Assembly (NCBI RefSeq): GCF_000153765.1
Contig: NZ_DS022294.1
Coordinates: forward strand, 231,188 to 295,187
Reading direction: 5' to 3'
DNA from: Mariprofundus ferrooxydans PV-1
GTDB lineage: Bacteria > Pseudomonadota > Zetaproteobacteria > Mariprofundales > Mariprofundaceae
Length of the DNA: 64,000 nt
The position numbers and the translations under genes were made by a program. The notes beneath the pieces are model-generated. The model saw only the letters and a list, made by a program, of their open reading frames with translations. It searched no databases and had not been told where the DNA came from. Below are positions 38,161 through 46,720 of this stretch, one piece after another; within the stretch, counting starts at the first letter, position 1; the number at the start of each line of letters is the position of its first letter.

Positions 38161-39260
38161 GCCATACCATCCACAATCTCTGTTAATGCCGCCAGAAACA
38201 GATCATTCTCTTCGGCTGTGCCGACTGATATACGCAGGTATTCAGCCATGCCGTACGGTGCCAGCGGACGCGGAATAATACCCCGATTCTCCAGTGCCGC
38301 AGCGATTTGTGCACTGTCCCCATGCCGCAGCAATACGAAGTTGCCGTGACTGTGACCTTCACTCAGGCCAAGCGCCTGCAGCGCACGCTCCATACGGTCG
38401 CGCTCAGCCAGCGTGTCGGCCACGCGCGCCGCCATCCACTCACCATCATCCAGTGCAGCCACAGCCGCCGCCTGCGCCAGCAGACTGACATTAAACGGCG
38501 CGCGAAAACGGTTGACCAGTGCGGCAATCCCGGCATCGGCAATGGCATAACCGATGCGGCAGCCGGCAAGCCCGTAGGCCTTGGAGAACGTACGCGAGAT
38601 CACCAGTCCCGGATGCTGCAGCAGGGCTACTGTATCGCCCAGTTCAGTGGCCACAAATTCATAATAGGCCTCATCGATAATCACCAGCAGATCGCGCGGC
38701 AGCGCATCGAGGAAGGATTGCAGCGCAGCCACCCCGTGCAGCGTGCCGGTCGGATTGTTCGGGTTGGCGATGCAGACCACTCGGGTTCGCTCGTTCACGG
38801 CCTGCAGCATCGCATCCAGATCATGGCTCAGACCATCGGCTTCCGCGACGGCCACACCGGTGGCTCCGGCGGCCTGCGCCGCCAGCGCATAGACAATAAA
38901 GCCGCGCTGACTGTAGACCACTTCGTCTCCGACACCTGCAAAGGTCCGGATCAGCAGCTCAAGCACCTCATTGGAGCCGTTACCGACGATAATGCGCTCC
39001 TCTTCAACCATGTGAAAATCAGCCAGCGCACGCTTTAATGCACCGGCATCACCATCGGGATAGAGATGCACCCCGGCGGCCGCCTGCTGCATGGCCCTCA
39101 CAGCCTTCGGTGACGGACCGTAAGGGTTCTCATTGGAGGCCAGCTTAACCGCCCGGCTCAAACCTTTTTCGCGTAGCAACACCTCAATCGGCTTGCCGGG
39201 AACGTAAGGGTAGAGTGCCGCCGTCTGTGGCACGGCTTTTGCCAACCAATCAACAGTCAT
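38157..39260 (-). CDS. hisC: Histidinol-phosphate / aromatic aminotransferase
   Basis: 367 residues, class I/II PLP enzyme. It shows KLASNENPYGPSPKA, the substrate/PLP segment IANPNNPTGTLHG, DEAYYEFV, the Schiff-base Lys in SRTFSKAYGLAGCRIGY near residue 220, and the C-terminal YLRISVGTAEEND. It is HisC by sequence. Its place between pheA and tyrA suggests a major role in transaminating phenylpyruvate and hydroxyphenylpyruvate, as known for HisC2-type enzymes. The exact substrate cannot be told from sequence alone. Confidence 0.92.
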   Translation of the reverse strand: MTVDWLAKAVPQTAALYPYVPGKPIEVLLREKGLSRAVKLASNENPYGPSPKAVRAMQQAAAGVHLYPDGDAGALKRALADFHMVEEERIIVGNGSNEVLELLIRTFAGVGDEVVYSQRGFIVYALAAQAAGATGVAVAEADGLSHDLDAMLQAVNERTRVVCIANPNNPTGTLHGVAALQSFLDALPRDLLVIIDEAYYEFVATELGDTVALLQHPGLVISRTFSKAYGLAGCRIGYAIADAGIAALVNRFRAPFNVSLLAQAAAVAALDDGEWMAARVADTLAERDRMERALQALGLSEGHSHGNFVLLRHGDSAQIAAALENRGIIPRPLAPYGMAEYLRISVGTAEENDLFLAALTEIVDGMA

Positions 39261-39296
39261 GGTAATGACTCACAAATATAAATGTTACGACCAGCA

Positions 39297-39334
39297 TTGC
39301 TTTTCGTCCTCTGCGTCCTTTGTGGTGAAAGGTT
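39297..39334. repeat. Interspersed intergenic repeat motif (CACAAAGGACGCAGAGGACG type)
   Basis: On the minus strand, directly after the pheA stop, the sequence reads CACAAAGGACGCAGAGGACG. This resembles the short 'ACCACAGAGGACACAGAG' family of repeats seen between genes in many unrelated bacteria. Only one copy was noticed in the window. Confidence 0.45.
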
Positions 39335-40486
39335 TTATAGGGGTTTGGATACCGGATATGACCCCAGCACCTTGATAAAGCCGCCTGGCTTGGCCTGGAT
39401 TTCAGCAATCGCTCCGGCGACGGCCTTGTCATCGCGATGGCCCTGGATATCGGCAAAAAACACATATTCCCACAGCTTCTTCTTTGATGGCCGTGATTCA
39501 ATACGGGTCAGCCCGATCCCGCGATCAGCAAAGGAGGAGATCAGATGATGCAGGGCTCCCGGCTCATCCCGAATTGACATCACCAGCGAGGTTTTATCCT
39601 CGCCCGAGGCAGGTGAATCATGCTGTCCGATGACAAAAAAGCGGGTCGTATTATCGTGAAAATCCTCGATATTGCGTTGCAGCAACGGCAGCCCCGCCCG
39701 ATCAACAATCGAGTAGGGTCCAATCACCGCACAGCGGCGCCAGTCCAGCGTCGGCGATGCAGCTGCTTTGGCTTCATCGACTATCTGGGCGGCGCGAATG
39801 GTCGATGATGCCTCCATCAGCTGCGCATTCGGCAGATGTTCGGATAGCCAGCCGCGGCACTGACCCAGCGGCTGCGGATGCGACATCACCACATCGATAT
39901 CAGCCAGAGACTCGGCATAGGTAAACAGGTGATGATGAATCGAGAGCTGCACCTCGGCGCAGATAAATACGTCGCGCTCCATATCGGCAAACAGATCCAG
40001 TGTCGGCGTCACCGCACCTTCAAAGGCATTCTCCACCGGCACCACACCATAAGTGGCCCTGCCCGACTCCACTTCATCGAACACCTGCTCCAACGTACTG
40101 CAGGCGAGATATTTGGCAGTCGAGCCAAACTGACGACTGGCTGCGGTATGGCTGAACGTACCTTCAGGCCCCAGATAGGCGATGGTCATCGGATGCTCCA
40201 GCGCCAGGCACGCGCCGATAATCTCACGATAAATACCATGGATAGCCTCATCCGGAATCTTGCTTTCATGCGCACTGGTAGCGGCCTCGGCATTGCGCGC
40301 CAGCATACGCCGGATAATTGAGGCCTCTCTGCTCGGTACATAGAACGGTGCATCGGCACTGTCCTGTTTGGCCTCGCCGACCTGACCGGCCAGACGAGCC
40401 CGCTTGCGGATCAGCTCCAGCAATTCGTCATCAACCGCGTCAATCGCCTGACGCAGCACGGTGAGTTTCTTCTCTAATTCAGCCAT
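39335..40486 (-). CDS. pheA: Bifunctional chorismate mutase / prephenate dehydratase (P-protein)
   Basis: 383 residues. An AroQ chorismate mutase domain (about 1-90: LRQAIDAVDDELLELIRKRARLAGQVGEAK) is followed by the prephenate dehydratase domain (IAYLGPEGTFSHTAASRQFG; the catalytic Thr region in DNTTRFFVIGQ near 275) and a C-terminal ACT domain (TSLVMSIRDEPGALHHLISSFADRGIGLTRIESRPSKK) that normally confers phenylalanine feedback inhibition. It heads the pheA-hisC-tyrA-aroA series on the minus strand. Confidence 0.96.
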   Translation of the reverse strand: MAELEKKLTVLRQAIDAVDDELLELIRKRARLAGQVGEAKQDSADAPFYVPSREASIIRRMLARNAEAATSAHESKIPDEAIHGIYREIIGACLALEHPMTIAYLGPEGTFSHTAASRQFGSTAKYLACSTLEQVFDEVESGRATYGVVPVENAFEGAVTPTLDLFADMERDVFICAEVQLSIHHHLFTYAESLADIDVVMSHPQPLGQCRGWLSEHLPNAQLMEASSTIRAAQIVDEAKAAASPTLDWRRCAVIGPYSIVDRAGLPLLQRNIEDFHDNTTRFFVIGQHDSPASGEDKTSLVMSIRDEPGALHHLISSFADRGIGLTRIESRPSKKKLWEYVFFADIQGHRDDKAVAGAIAEIQAKPGGFIKVLGSYPVSKPL

Positions 40487-40549
40487 GCCAGCACGCTAGA
40501 AGTTTGTCGTGCGCAGGGCAATCGTAAGGGCGCGGATACAGGCGCATCA

Positions 40550-41509
40550 TTAACGTAGCTGCTCGGGCAGACTAAACGTGACATTTTCTTCGCTCACCAC
40601 CAGCACTTCCACGCCGGCATAACCGCGCGCCTGCAGCCATGCGATCACGCTGTTCACCAGCACTTCCGGTGCCGATGCGCCGGCCGTGATGCCGATGCGG
40701 GCATCCGGCGTCAGCCAGTCCGGATCGATATCCTCCGGCCCGTCAATCAGCCAGGCCGCGCTACCCGATCGCTCGGCCACCTCACGCAGACGGTTGGAGT
40801 TGGACGAGTTTTTCGAACCGATCACCAATACAACATCGCTGGCTTTAGCCAGCTCTTTGGTCGCCGCCTGGCGGTTGCTGGTGGCATAGCAGATATCCTC
40901 ACGCTTGGGCCCCTGCAGAAGGGGAAAGCGGCGGCGCAGGGCATCAATCACATCGGCGGTATCATCCACGCTCAGCGTGGTCTGTGTAACATAGGCCAGA
41001 CGCGCCGGGTCCTTTACCTGCAGCGCCTCGACATCTGCCGGCGTGGCAACCAGCAGCACTGCACCTGCCGGCGCCTGCCCCATTGTCCCTTCAACTTCGG
41101 GGTGGCCGGCATGGCCGATCAGGATCACCTGATCGCCGCGCTGATAATGGCGTAACAGCTCCAGATGCACCTTGGTCACCAGCGGACAGGTCGCATCGAT
41201 AACCCTGAGCCCCCGTCTGTCGGCACTCTCGCGCACCGCCTTGCTGACACCGTGCGCCGAAAAAATCAGCAGCGCACCATCCGGCGCATCATCCACCTCC
41301 TCGATAAATACCGCCCCCTTGGCCTGCAAATCCTGAACGACATAGCGATTGTGAACGATTTCATGGCGCACATAGACCGGCGCACCGTAAACGGCCAGCG
41401 AACGCTCAACGATTTCGATGGCCCGATCCACGCCGGCGCAAAAGCCGCGCGGCTCGGCCAATATCACTGTTTTCGGGTGAAATGTGACAGCTACGGATTC
41501 CTGCTGCAT
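40550..41509 (-). CDS. ispH: 4-hydroxy-3-methylbut-2-enyl diphosphate reductase
   Basis: 319 residues. The three cluster cysteines are in [28 protein letters not shown] and [19 protein letters not shown], the catalytic-Glu segment [11 protein letters not shown], and [11 protein letters not shown] are also present. It is the last step of the MEP pathway, producing IPP and DMAPP with a 4Fe-4S cluster. Its other pathway neighbour in the window is ispE. Confidence 0.97.
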   Translation of the reverse strand: MQQESVAVTFHPKTVILAEPRGFCAGVDRAIEIVERSLAVYGAPVYVRHEIVHNRYVVQDLQAKGAVFIEEVDDAPDGALLIFSAHGVSKAVRESADRRGLRVIDATCPLVTKVHLELLRHYQRGDQVILIGHAGHPEVEGTMGQAPAGAVLLVATPADVEALQVKDPARLAYVTQTTLSVDDTADVIDALRRRFPLLQGPKREDICYATSNRQAATKELAKASDVVLVIGSKNSSNSNRLREVAERSGSAAWLIDGPEDIDPDWLTPDARIGITAGASAPEVLVNSVIAWLQARGYAGVEVLVVSEENVTFSLPEQLR

Positions 41510-41674
41510 GAAACAACTCCTTCATACCAGATTTACGGTCGGACGGACACTAACAAACACGGGCCCGAGTACCACCGGCAGACGCATGCAGACATAAAAA
41601 CCATATACACACTGCGGCACACTTACCTGCGCGACAGATCATGCTAGTCTTCAGCCCACACCACGGAGGCATTC

Positions 41675-42160
41675 ATGACAGAATACAGCATCAACCCCGG
41701 CGACCCGGCGCCAACCCGGATCGAACTGGATACCTGGCCTGAAGGACGACTGAAGCTGGCCGACCTGGCCGGGCAGTGGATCATTCTCTACTTCTACCCG
41801 AAAGACAGCACCCCCGGCTGCACGACGGAATCATGCGAATTCCGCGATGCCCGCCCTGATTTCAGCGCTGCAGGCGCAAGCATCGTCGGCGTCTCGCGCG
41901 ATTCGGTGCGCTCACACGGTAACTTTACTGAAAAGCAGGCTCTGAACTTTACCCTGATCTCCGATCCGGATGAAACGCTGTGCAAGGCTTTCGATGTCAT
42001 GCAGCTTAAAAAGAACTACGGTAAAGAGTATATGGGCGTAGAGCGATCCACCTTCATCATCAATCCTGAAGGCGACATTGCCGCCGCCTGGCGCAAGGTC
42101 AGCGTCAAGGGCCATGTCGAAGAGGTCCTCAACACGCTGAAAGAGCTGCAGTCGTCGTGA
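41675..42160 (+). CDS. bcp: Thioredoxin-dependent peroxiredoxin, Bcp/PrxQ type
   Basis: 161 residues. The peroxidatic Cys49 and resolving Cys54 are spaced as in PrxQ (STPGCTTESCEFRD). YFYPKD precedes them and ERSTFIINPEG closes the core. It reduces hydrogen and organic peroxides in the cytoplasm. ATG 41675 is preceded by ACGGAGG. It is divergent from ispH, an Fe-S enzyme sensitive to oxidants. Confidence 0.95.
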   Translation: MTEYSINPGDPAPTRIELDTWPEGRLKLADLAGQWIILYFYPKDSTPGCTTESCEFRDARPDFSAAGASIVGVSRDSVRSHGNFTEKQALNFTLISDPDETLCKAFDVMQLKKNYGKEYMGVERSTFIINPEGDIAAAWRKVSVKGHVEEVLNTLKELQSS

Positions 42161-42184
42161 GCATAAACGCTGCCCGCAGCCGGC

Positions 42185-43366
42185 ATGCTTAAAGGCAGAC
42201 ATATTCTTCTCGGCATTGGTGGCGGCATTGCCGTTTACCGGGTGGCCGAGCTTGCCCGCCTGCTGATCAGAGAGGGTGCGGAAGTACGCTGCGTCATGAC
42301 CCGTTCGGCCTGTGAGTTTGTCACACCGATGACCTTTGCTGCCCTGACCGGAGAAGAGGTCTATACCGAGCTGTTCGACCTGACGGCCGAGCAGTCGATG
42401 GGCCATATCCAGCTGGCGCGCTGGGCCGACCTGATCGTCATCGCTCCGGCCACAGCCGGATTGCTGGCCCGACTGGCACACGGCATCGCTGATGACCTGC
42501 TCAGCACCATTATGCTGGTTGCCGAGAGCCCGGTATTGCTGGCGCCGGCGATGAACCATTCGATGTGGCTGGCTCCCGCCACAGTGCGCAACGTGGCGCT
42601 GTTGAGTAAGCGCGGCATGCACCTGGTCGGCCCGGCAAGCGGCGAGCTGGCCTGCGGGGAATCAGGCAGCGGCCGACTCAGTGAACCGGAATCCATACGC
42701 GATGCCATGCTGTCACTGCTGAGCGACCACCGCCTGGCAGGTCAGCGCTGGGTCATTAATGCCGGTCCTACGGTGGAAGCCTGGGACGGCGTACGCATCC
42801 TGAGCAATCGCGCCACAGGCACCCTCGGCGCCCTGCTGGCGGGACAGGCTGCAGCACTTGGCGCACAGGTCACACTGGTTGCAGGCCCGGGCACGCCGGC
42901 CTCACACCCACGCGTTGAGCGTATTGCTGTTGAATCGGCTGAAGAGATGCTGACAGCCTGCCGTCAGGCAGCCAAAGGTGCTGATATCTTCATCGGCACA
43001 GCTGCCGTCAGTGATTTTCGTTTCAATACGACAATGACCGGCAAAATCAAACGCGGCGACACGCAGATCATGTCCGTCGACCTGATCGCCAACCCTGATA
43101 TCATCGCGGCCATCGCCGCCATGCCGGAGCGCCCCTGCAAAATCATAGGCTTTGCTGCTGAAGCGGAAAAACACATCAAAAACGGTCGGGCCAAATTGCT
43201 CGGCAAGGGCATTGATGCGGTCGTAGCCAATGATATTTCCAATATGGGCGCAGCCTCAGCCAGCGGCTGGTGGATTGACCACAAGCATGAAATGGAACTG
43301 ACCGCAGGCAGCAAACAGATCTTCGCAGCCGCTATTATCGATCAAGTCACGAGGTTAAACCGATGA
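42185..43366 (+). CDS. coaBC: Bifunctional phosphopantothenoylcysteine decarboxylase/synthase
   Basis: 393 residues. The N-terminal flavin CoaC domain ([21 protein letters not shown], His in [30 protein letters not shown], and [16 protein letters not shown] with the catalytic Cys) is followed by the CoaB domain ([48 protein letters not shown]). It makes 4'-phosphopantetheine for coenzyme A. The stop overlaps the dut ATG, the common coaBC-dut pair. Confidence 0.95.
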   Translation: MLKGRHILLGIGGGIAVYRVAELARLLIREGAEVRCVMTRSACEFVTPMTFAALTGEEVYTELFDLTAEQSMGHIQLARWADLIVIAPATAGLLARLAHGIADDLLSTIMLVAESPVLLAPAMNHSMWLAPATVRNVALLSKRGMHLVGPASGELACGESGSGRLSEPESIRDAMLSLLSDHRLAGQRWVINAGPTVEAWDGVRILSNRATGTLGALLAGQAAALGAQVTLVAGPGTPASHPRVERIAVESAEEMLTACRQAAKGADIFIGTAAVSDFRFNTTMTGKIKRGDTQIMSVDLIANPDIIAAIAAMPERPCKIIGFAAEAEKHIKNGRAKLLGKGIDAVVANDISNMGAASASGWWIDHKHEMELTAGSKQIFAAAIIDQVTRLNR

Positions 43367-43821
43367 ACAGTAATAAACCGAATATCAATATCATGCGACT
43401 GCCCCATGGCGAAGGGCTGGAGCTGCCGTTTTATGCTACCAGCCACGCTGCCGGTGCAGACCTGCGCGCGGCAGTAGATGAGGATATCACCATTGAGCCC
43501 GGCGAGCGCCGGCTGATCAAAACCGGATTTGCCATGGCCCTGCCGGACAACTACGAAGCCCAGATTCGGCCCCGTTCAGGCCTGGCATTGAAACAGGGCA
43601 TCACCGTACTCAATACGCCGGGCACAATCGATGCCGATTACCGTGGTGAGATCGGCGTCATTCTGATCAATCTGGGAGATCAACCCTTCACGATCAGCCG
43701 CGGTGACCGCATCGCCCAGATGATTATCGCTCCGTTCGTACAGGCTGATTTCCATGCCGTCACCGAGCTCTCAGACACAGCACGCGGCAGCGGCGGTTTC
43801 GGCTCATCAGGCAAACGGTGA
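43363..43821 (+). CDS. dut: dUTP diphosphatase
   Basis: 152 residues. All five trimeric dUTPase motifs are visible: [53 protein letters not shown], and the flexible C-terminal [11 protein letters not shown]. It converts dUTP to dUMP and keeps uracil out of DNA. It is coupled to coaBC. Confidence 0.97.
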   Translation: MNSNKPNINIMRLPHGEGLELPFYATSHAAGADLRAAVDEDITIEPGERRLIKTGFAMALPDNYEAQIRPRSGLALKQGITVLNTPGTIDADYRGEIGVILINLGDQPFTISRGDRIAQMIIAPFVQADFHAVTELSDTARGSGGFGSSGKR

Positions 43822-44007
43822 AGGAAGAGCGTCACAAAAGTGGGACAGCCACATTAAAACGTGATGGCAAACAGCAAGCTATGCACGACTGTTCTTCATT
43901 TTGATTTGCAACAAACATGAATTCCGTTCATATTGCGTTGCGCTGGCATGAATTCTGCTCGTGTTGCTTGCATGAACGGGCCTCGCCCGCAAGCACCGGG
44001 AGGTAAA

Positions 44008-44490
44008 ATGAAACGACTGACAGGACTGATGATCTGCATGGCGCTGTCGCCGACACTCTATGCCGCCGCTCCGGATGCCGAGGTACCGGATGCGATGCAA
44101 CATCTGGTTACTGCCCCCGACATCGATTTCGCCACGCTGCGCGATCCCTTCTCCTCTTATCTGGCCCGCGTGACCAGCACCGGGAAAAGTGCCCTGATGG
44201 AAAACAAGTTCCTGCTCTCCAACCGGAAGCGTGAGCCACTGGAAAGCTATGACCTGGACAGTCTGAAGCTGGTTGCCATCTTCAGCATGGGAGGAGAGCG
44301 CGTTGCCATGGTTGAAGACTCTACCAACAAAGGCTATGTCATTCATCGGGGCAATTATCTGGGTAAAAATAACGGCAAGATCGAAAAAATAACCGGCGAC
44401 ACAGTGTTCCTCGTCGAACAGGTACTTGATCCGGCCGGAGACATTATTGACCGTCAGGTTACGCTCACCCTTAATGAAGTGAACCCGTAA
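44008..44490 (+). CDS. pilP: Type IV pilus assembly lipoprotein-like PilP
   Basis: 160 residues from ATG 44008 (GGGAGG upstream; an in-frame region back to 43933 is non-coding in character). It has a Sec signal peptide (LTGLMICMALSPTLYAAA). The mature part has the PilP beta fold: LRDPFSSYL, REPLESYDLDSLKLVAIFSMGGERVAMVEDSTNKGYVIHRGNYLG, and a terminal strand. PilP normally lacks a Cys only in some lineages; here no lipobox is seen. It links inner-membrane PilNO to the PilQ secretin. It is separate from any pilMNOQ cluster in this window. Confidence 0.8.
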   Translation: MKRLTGLMICMALSPTLYAAAPDAEVPDAMQHLVTAPDIDFATLRDPFSSYLARVTSTGKSALMENKFLLSNRKREPLESYDLDSLKLVAIFSMGGERVAMVEDSTNKGYVIHRGNYLGKNNGKIEKITGDTVFLVEQVLDPAGDIIDRQVTLTLNEVNP

Positions 44491-44496
44491 CGTCGC

Positions 44497-45147
44497 ATGC
44501 CCCGCATGAACGCCGCCGAAGTCCGGCGCTTTTTCGAGCAACTGCGCGCAGCCGACCCGGAACCGGTCACTGAACTGAACTACAATAACGAGTTTGAGCT
44601 GTTAGCGGCCGTCATGTTGTCGGCCCAGTCCACCGACGTCGGCGTTAACAAGGCGACGGCGAAGTTATATCCTGTTGCCAATACGCCTGAAGCCATTCTG
44701 GCTCTGGGCGAGGAAGCCCTGAAAGGCTATATCTCCACACTCGGCCTGTATAACAGCAAGGCCAAACATCTGATCGGCGCCGCCCGCATGCTGGTGGATC
44801 GCCATAACGGCAAGGTGCCGCGTACGCGCAAGGAGCTCGAAGCGCTGCCAGGCGTAGGCCGGAAAACCGCCAATGTGGTGCTTAATGTGTTGTTTGATGA
44901 GCCGACCATGGCGGTGGACACGCATATCTTCCGGGTCGGCAATCGCACAGGTCTTGCTCCGGGAAAAAATCCGCTGGAGGTGGAAAAAGGGCTGCTTAAA
45001 GCCATACCTCCCGAGTTCATGCAACATGCCCACCACTGGCTGATCCTGCACGGACGCTATACCTGCACGGCGCGCAAACCGCGCTGCCACCTCTGCCCGG
45101 TTGCCGCCGAATGCCACTGGCCGGAAAAACCAAACGCCATCAGCTGA
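44497..45147 (+). CDS. nth: Endonuclease III
   Basis: 216 residues. The helix-hairpin-helix with the catalytic Lys (ALPGVGRKTANVVLN), the catalytic Asp in AVDTHIFRVGNRTG, and a C-terminal 4Fe-4S cluster with spacing C-X6-C-X2-C-X5-C (CTARKPRCHLCPVAAEC) are present. It is a DNA glycosylase/AP lyase that removes oxidised pyrimidines. It follows pilP by 6 bases, so it is probably cotranscribed. Confidence 0.96.
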   Translation: MPRMNAAEVRRFFEQLRAADPEPVTELNYNNEFELLAAVMLSAQSTDVGVNKATAKLYPVANTPEAILALGEEALKGYISTLGLYNSKAKHLIGAARMLVDRHNGKVPRTRKELEALPGVGRKTANVVLNVLFDEPTMAVDTHIFRVGNRTGLAPGKNPLEVEKGLLKAIPPEFMQHAHHWLILHGRYTCTARKPRCHLCPVAAECHWPEKPNAIS

Positions 45148-45207
45148 TGCTGACCCCTCACACAACACGCATTTTGGCAGAAGTGTCCGACAGAAGTGCG
45201 ACCCGTC

Positions 45208-45585
45208 ATGCATATTGAAAACTGCTGGCAAGATGATGGCTGCGGCCTTCACCGGAAATATAGCGGTAACCTCTCACTATGCGACGTGCTGGAAGCAACA
45301 CTTGAGCTACAGGATAACCCGCGATTCAACTCCCTGCGCTACCTCATTGAAGATTACACACATGCGACCAACACACCGTTTGATATCTGCGATGTAAAGG
45401 ATTTTACCGGCATTATTCGCCTCAGATCCAATACAAAGAATAATTTGAACGTTGCAATCATCAGTCGCAATTCACCGGAAGCTGTCGCGACAGCAAGTGC
45501 CTTTTGTGAATACATGCTGCAGTGTCATTATCGATGCCGGGTATTTCTCTCACCTGACGATGCACTGGCATGGGCGGCTGCATAG
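45208..45585 (+). CDS. Hypothetical protein, STAS/SpoIIAA-like
   Basis: 125 residues from ATG 45208 (an in-frame GTG lies at 45196; neither has a strong ribosome binding site). The N-terminal part begins HIENCWQDDG and the rest alternates strands and helices (FNSLRYLIEDYTHAT, VAIISRNSPEAVATASAFCEYM, YRCRVFLSPDDALAWA). The ending resembles the STAS/SpoIIAA-like family in which '..vFrdleeAlaWl' closes the domain. That likeness is by eye; the function is unknown. It stands alone between nth and ribF. Confidence 0.55.
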   Translation: MHIENCWQDDGCGLHRKYSGNLSLCDVLEATLELQDNPRFNSLRYLIEDYTHATNTPFDICDVKDFTGIIRLRSNTKNNLNVAIISRNSPEAVATASAFCEYMLQCHYRCRVFLSPDDALAWAAA

Positions 45586-45725
45586 TGGTCATTGCACCGC
45601 TCCGACTACGGACTACGATGTTCGTGGCTTTCAAACAGTCGTCGCGCGGGTCTGGCAACGCCCCTTACTCCTGAAGATGCACGCTTTTGCGTGAACGACG
45701 CAGCCGGACGCGCTAGCCTCTGCCG

Positions 45726-46655
45726 ATGCAAATTATTCATTCATGGGAAGAAGCAGCGTCACTGGCTGAACTCAAGGGCGGCGCCATTACCGTCGGCAAC
45801 TTTGACGGGGTACACATGGGGCACGAACAGGTGCTGGCTGAAACACGCGGCCATGCCATGGATGTCGGCGGCCCCACCATCGTAGTCACCTTCGAGCCGC
45901 ATCCGCGCGCAGTCCTGTTTCCGGGAGAGGCACCGCGCCGCCTCTGCCATGTGCACGAGCGCCTGCAATATCTGCAACAGGCAGGTGCCGATGCCGTACT
46001 GCTGCTCGAGTTCAACAAAGCCATGGCGGCATGGTCGGCCGAGAAATTCTCACGCATGTTGTTCGATACATTTGCATTCCGCCATATCCATGTCGGTTAT
46101 GACTTCGCTTTCGGACATGATCGTCAGGGTCATGTCGATGATCTGCGCAAACTGGGTGACGAGGCTGGTTTCACCGTTTCCGAGGCTGCCGCTTTTGCCA
46201 TGTTAGGCTCTGTCGTCTCATCGTCGCGCATCCGCTCGGCGGTTGAAGCTGCGGATTTCACACTGGCAGCCAGCCTGCTCGGGCGCGATTACGCTATCGC
46301 AGGAGAAGTATTGCATGGCGACAAGCGCGGTCGCCAGATGAATTTCCCTACCGCCAATATCGATGTCGGGGATCTGGCTCACCCACCGGTCGGCATCTAT
46401 GCCGTGCGCGCCAACAACAAGGAGAAGCAATGGCTGGGTGCCGCCTATCTCGGTTACCGGCCGACATTCAATGGCCGCACGCTGCTGCTGGAAACCCACC
46501 TGCTCGATGATTCACCCGATCTGTACGGCCAGTGCCTGAATGTCGCATTTGTACAACGCATCCGTGAAGATCGGAAGTTCACCGGTCATGCCGACCTGGC
46601 GGATCAGATCGCCCTCGACTGTCAGGCGGCCAGAGAGATTCTCGCAGAGCGCTGA
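45726..46655 (+). CDS. ribF: Bifunctional riboflavin kinase / FAD synthetase
   Basis: 309 residues. The N-terminal adenylyltransferase domain (AITVGNFDGVHMGHEQVL, FEPHPRAVLFPG, SSSRIRSAVE) is followed by the C-terminal flavokinase domain (GEVLHGDKRGRQMNFPTANIDV, PPVGIYAVRA, LGYRPTFNG, DLYGQCLNVAFVQRIREDRKF). It makes FMN and FAD. It is not next to ileS here, unlike in E. coli. No FMN riboswitch-like structure was seen in the 140 bases upstream. Confidence 0.96.
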   Translation: MQIIHSWEEAASLAELKGGAITVGNFDGVHMGHEQVLAETRGHAMDVGGPTIVVTFEPHPRAVLFPGEAPRRLCHVHERLQYLQQAGADAVLLLEFNKAMAAWSAEKFSRMLFDTFAFRHIHVGYDFAFGHDRQGHVDDLRKLGDEAGFTVSEAAAFAMLGSVVSSSRIRSAVEAADFTLAASLLGRDYAIAGEVLHGDKRGRQMNFPTANIDVGDLAHPPVGIYAVRANNKEKQWLGAAYLGYRPTFNGRTLLLETHLLDDSPDLYGQCLNVAFVQRIREDRKFTGHADLADQIALDCQAAREILAER

Positions 46656-46720
46656 GCGACTCTCAGTCGGAAAATCGAAAAAAACATATGGCTTTATAAC
46701 GTTCGCTGAATTCAGCAGTG

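Noticed and set aside
45586..45725. FMN riboswitch upstream of ribF.
   Set aside because: The conserved core of the RFN element was not found in the 140-base interval.
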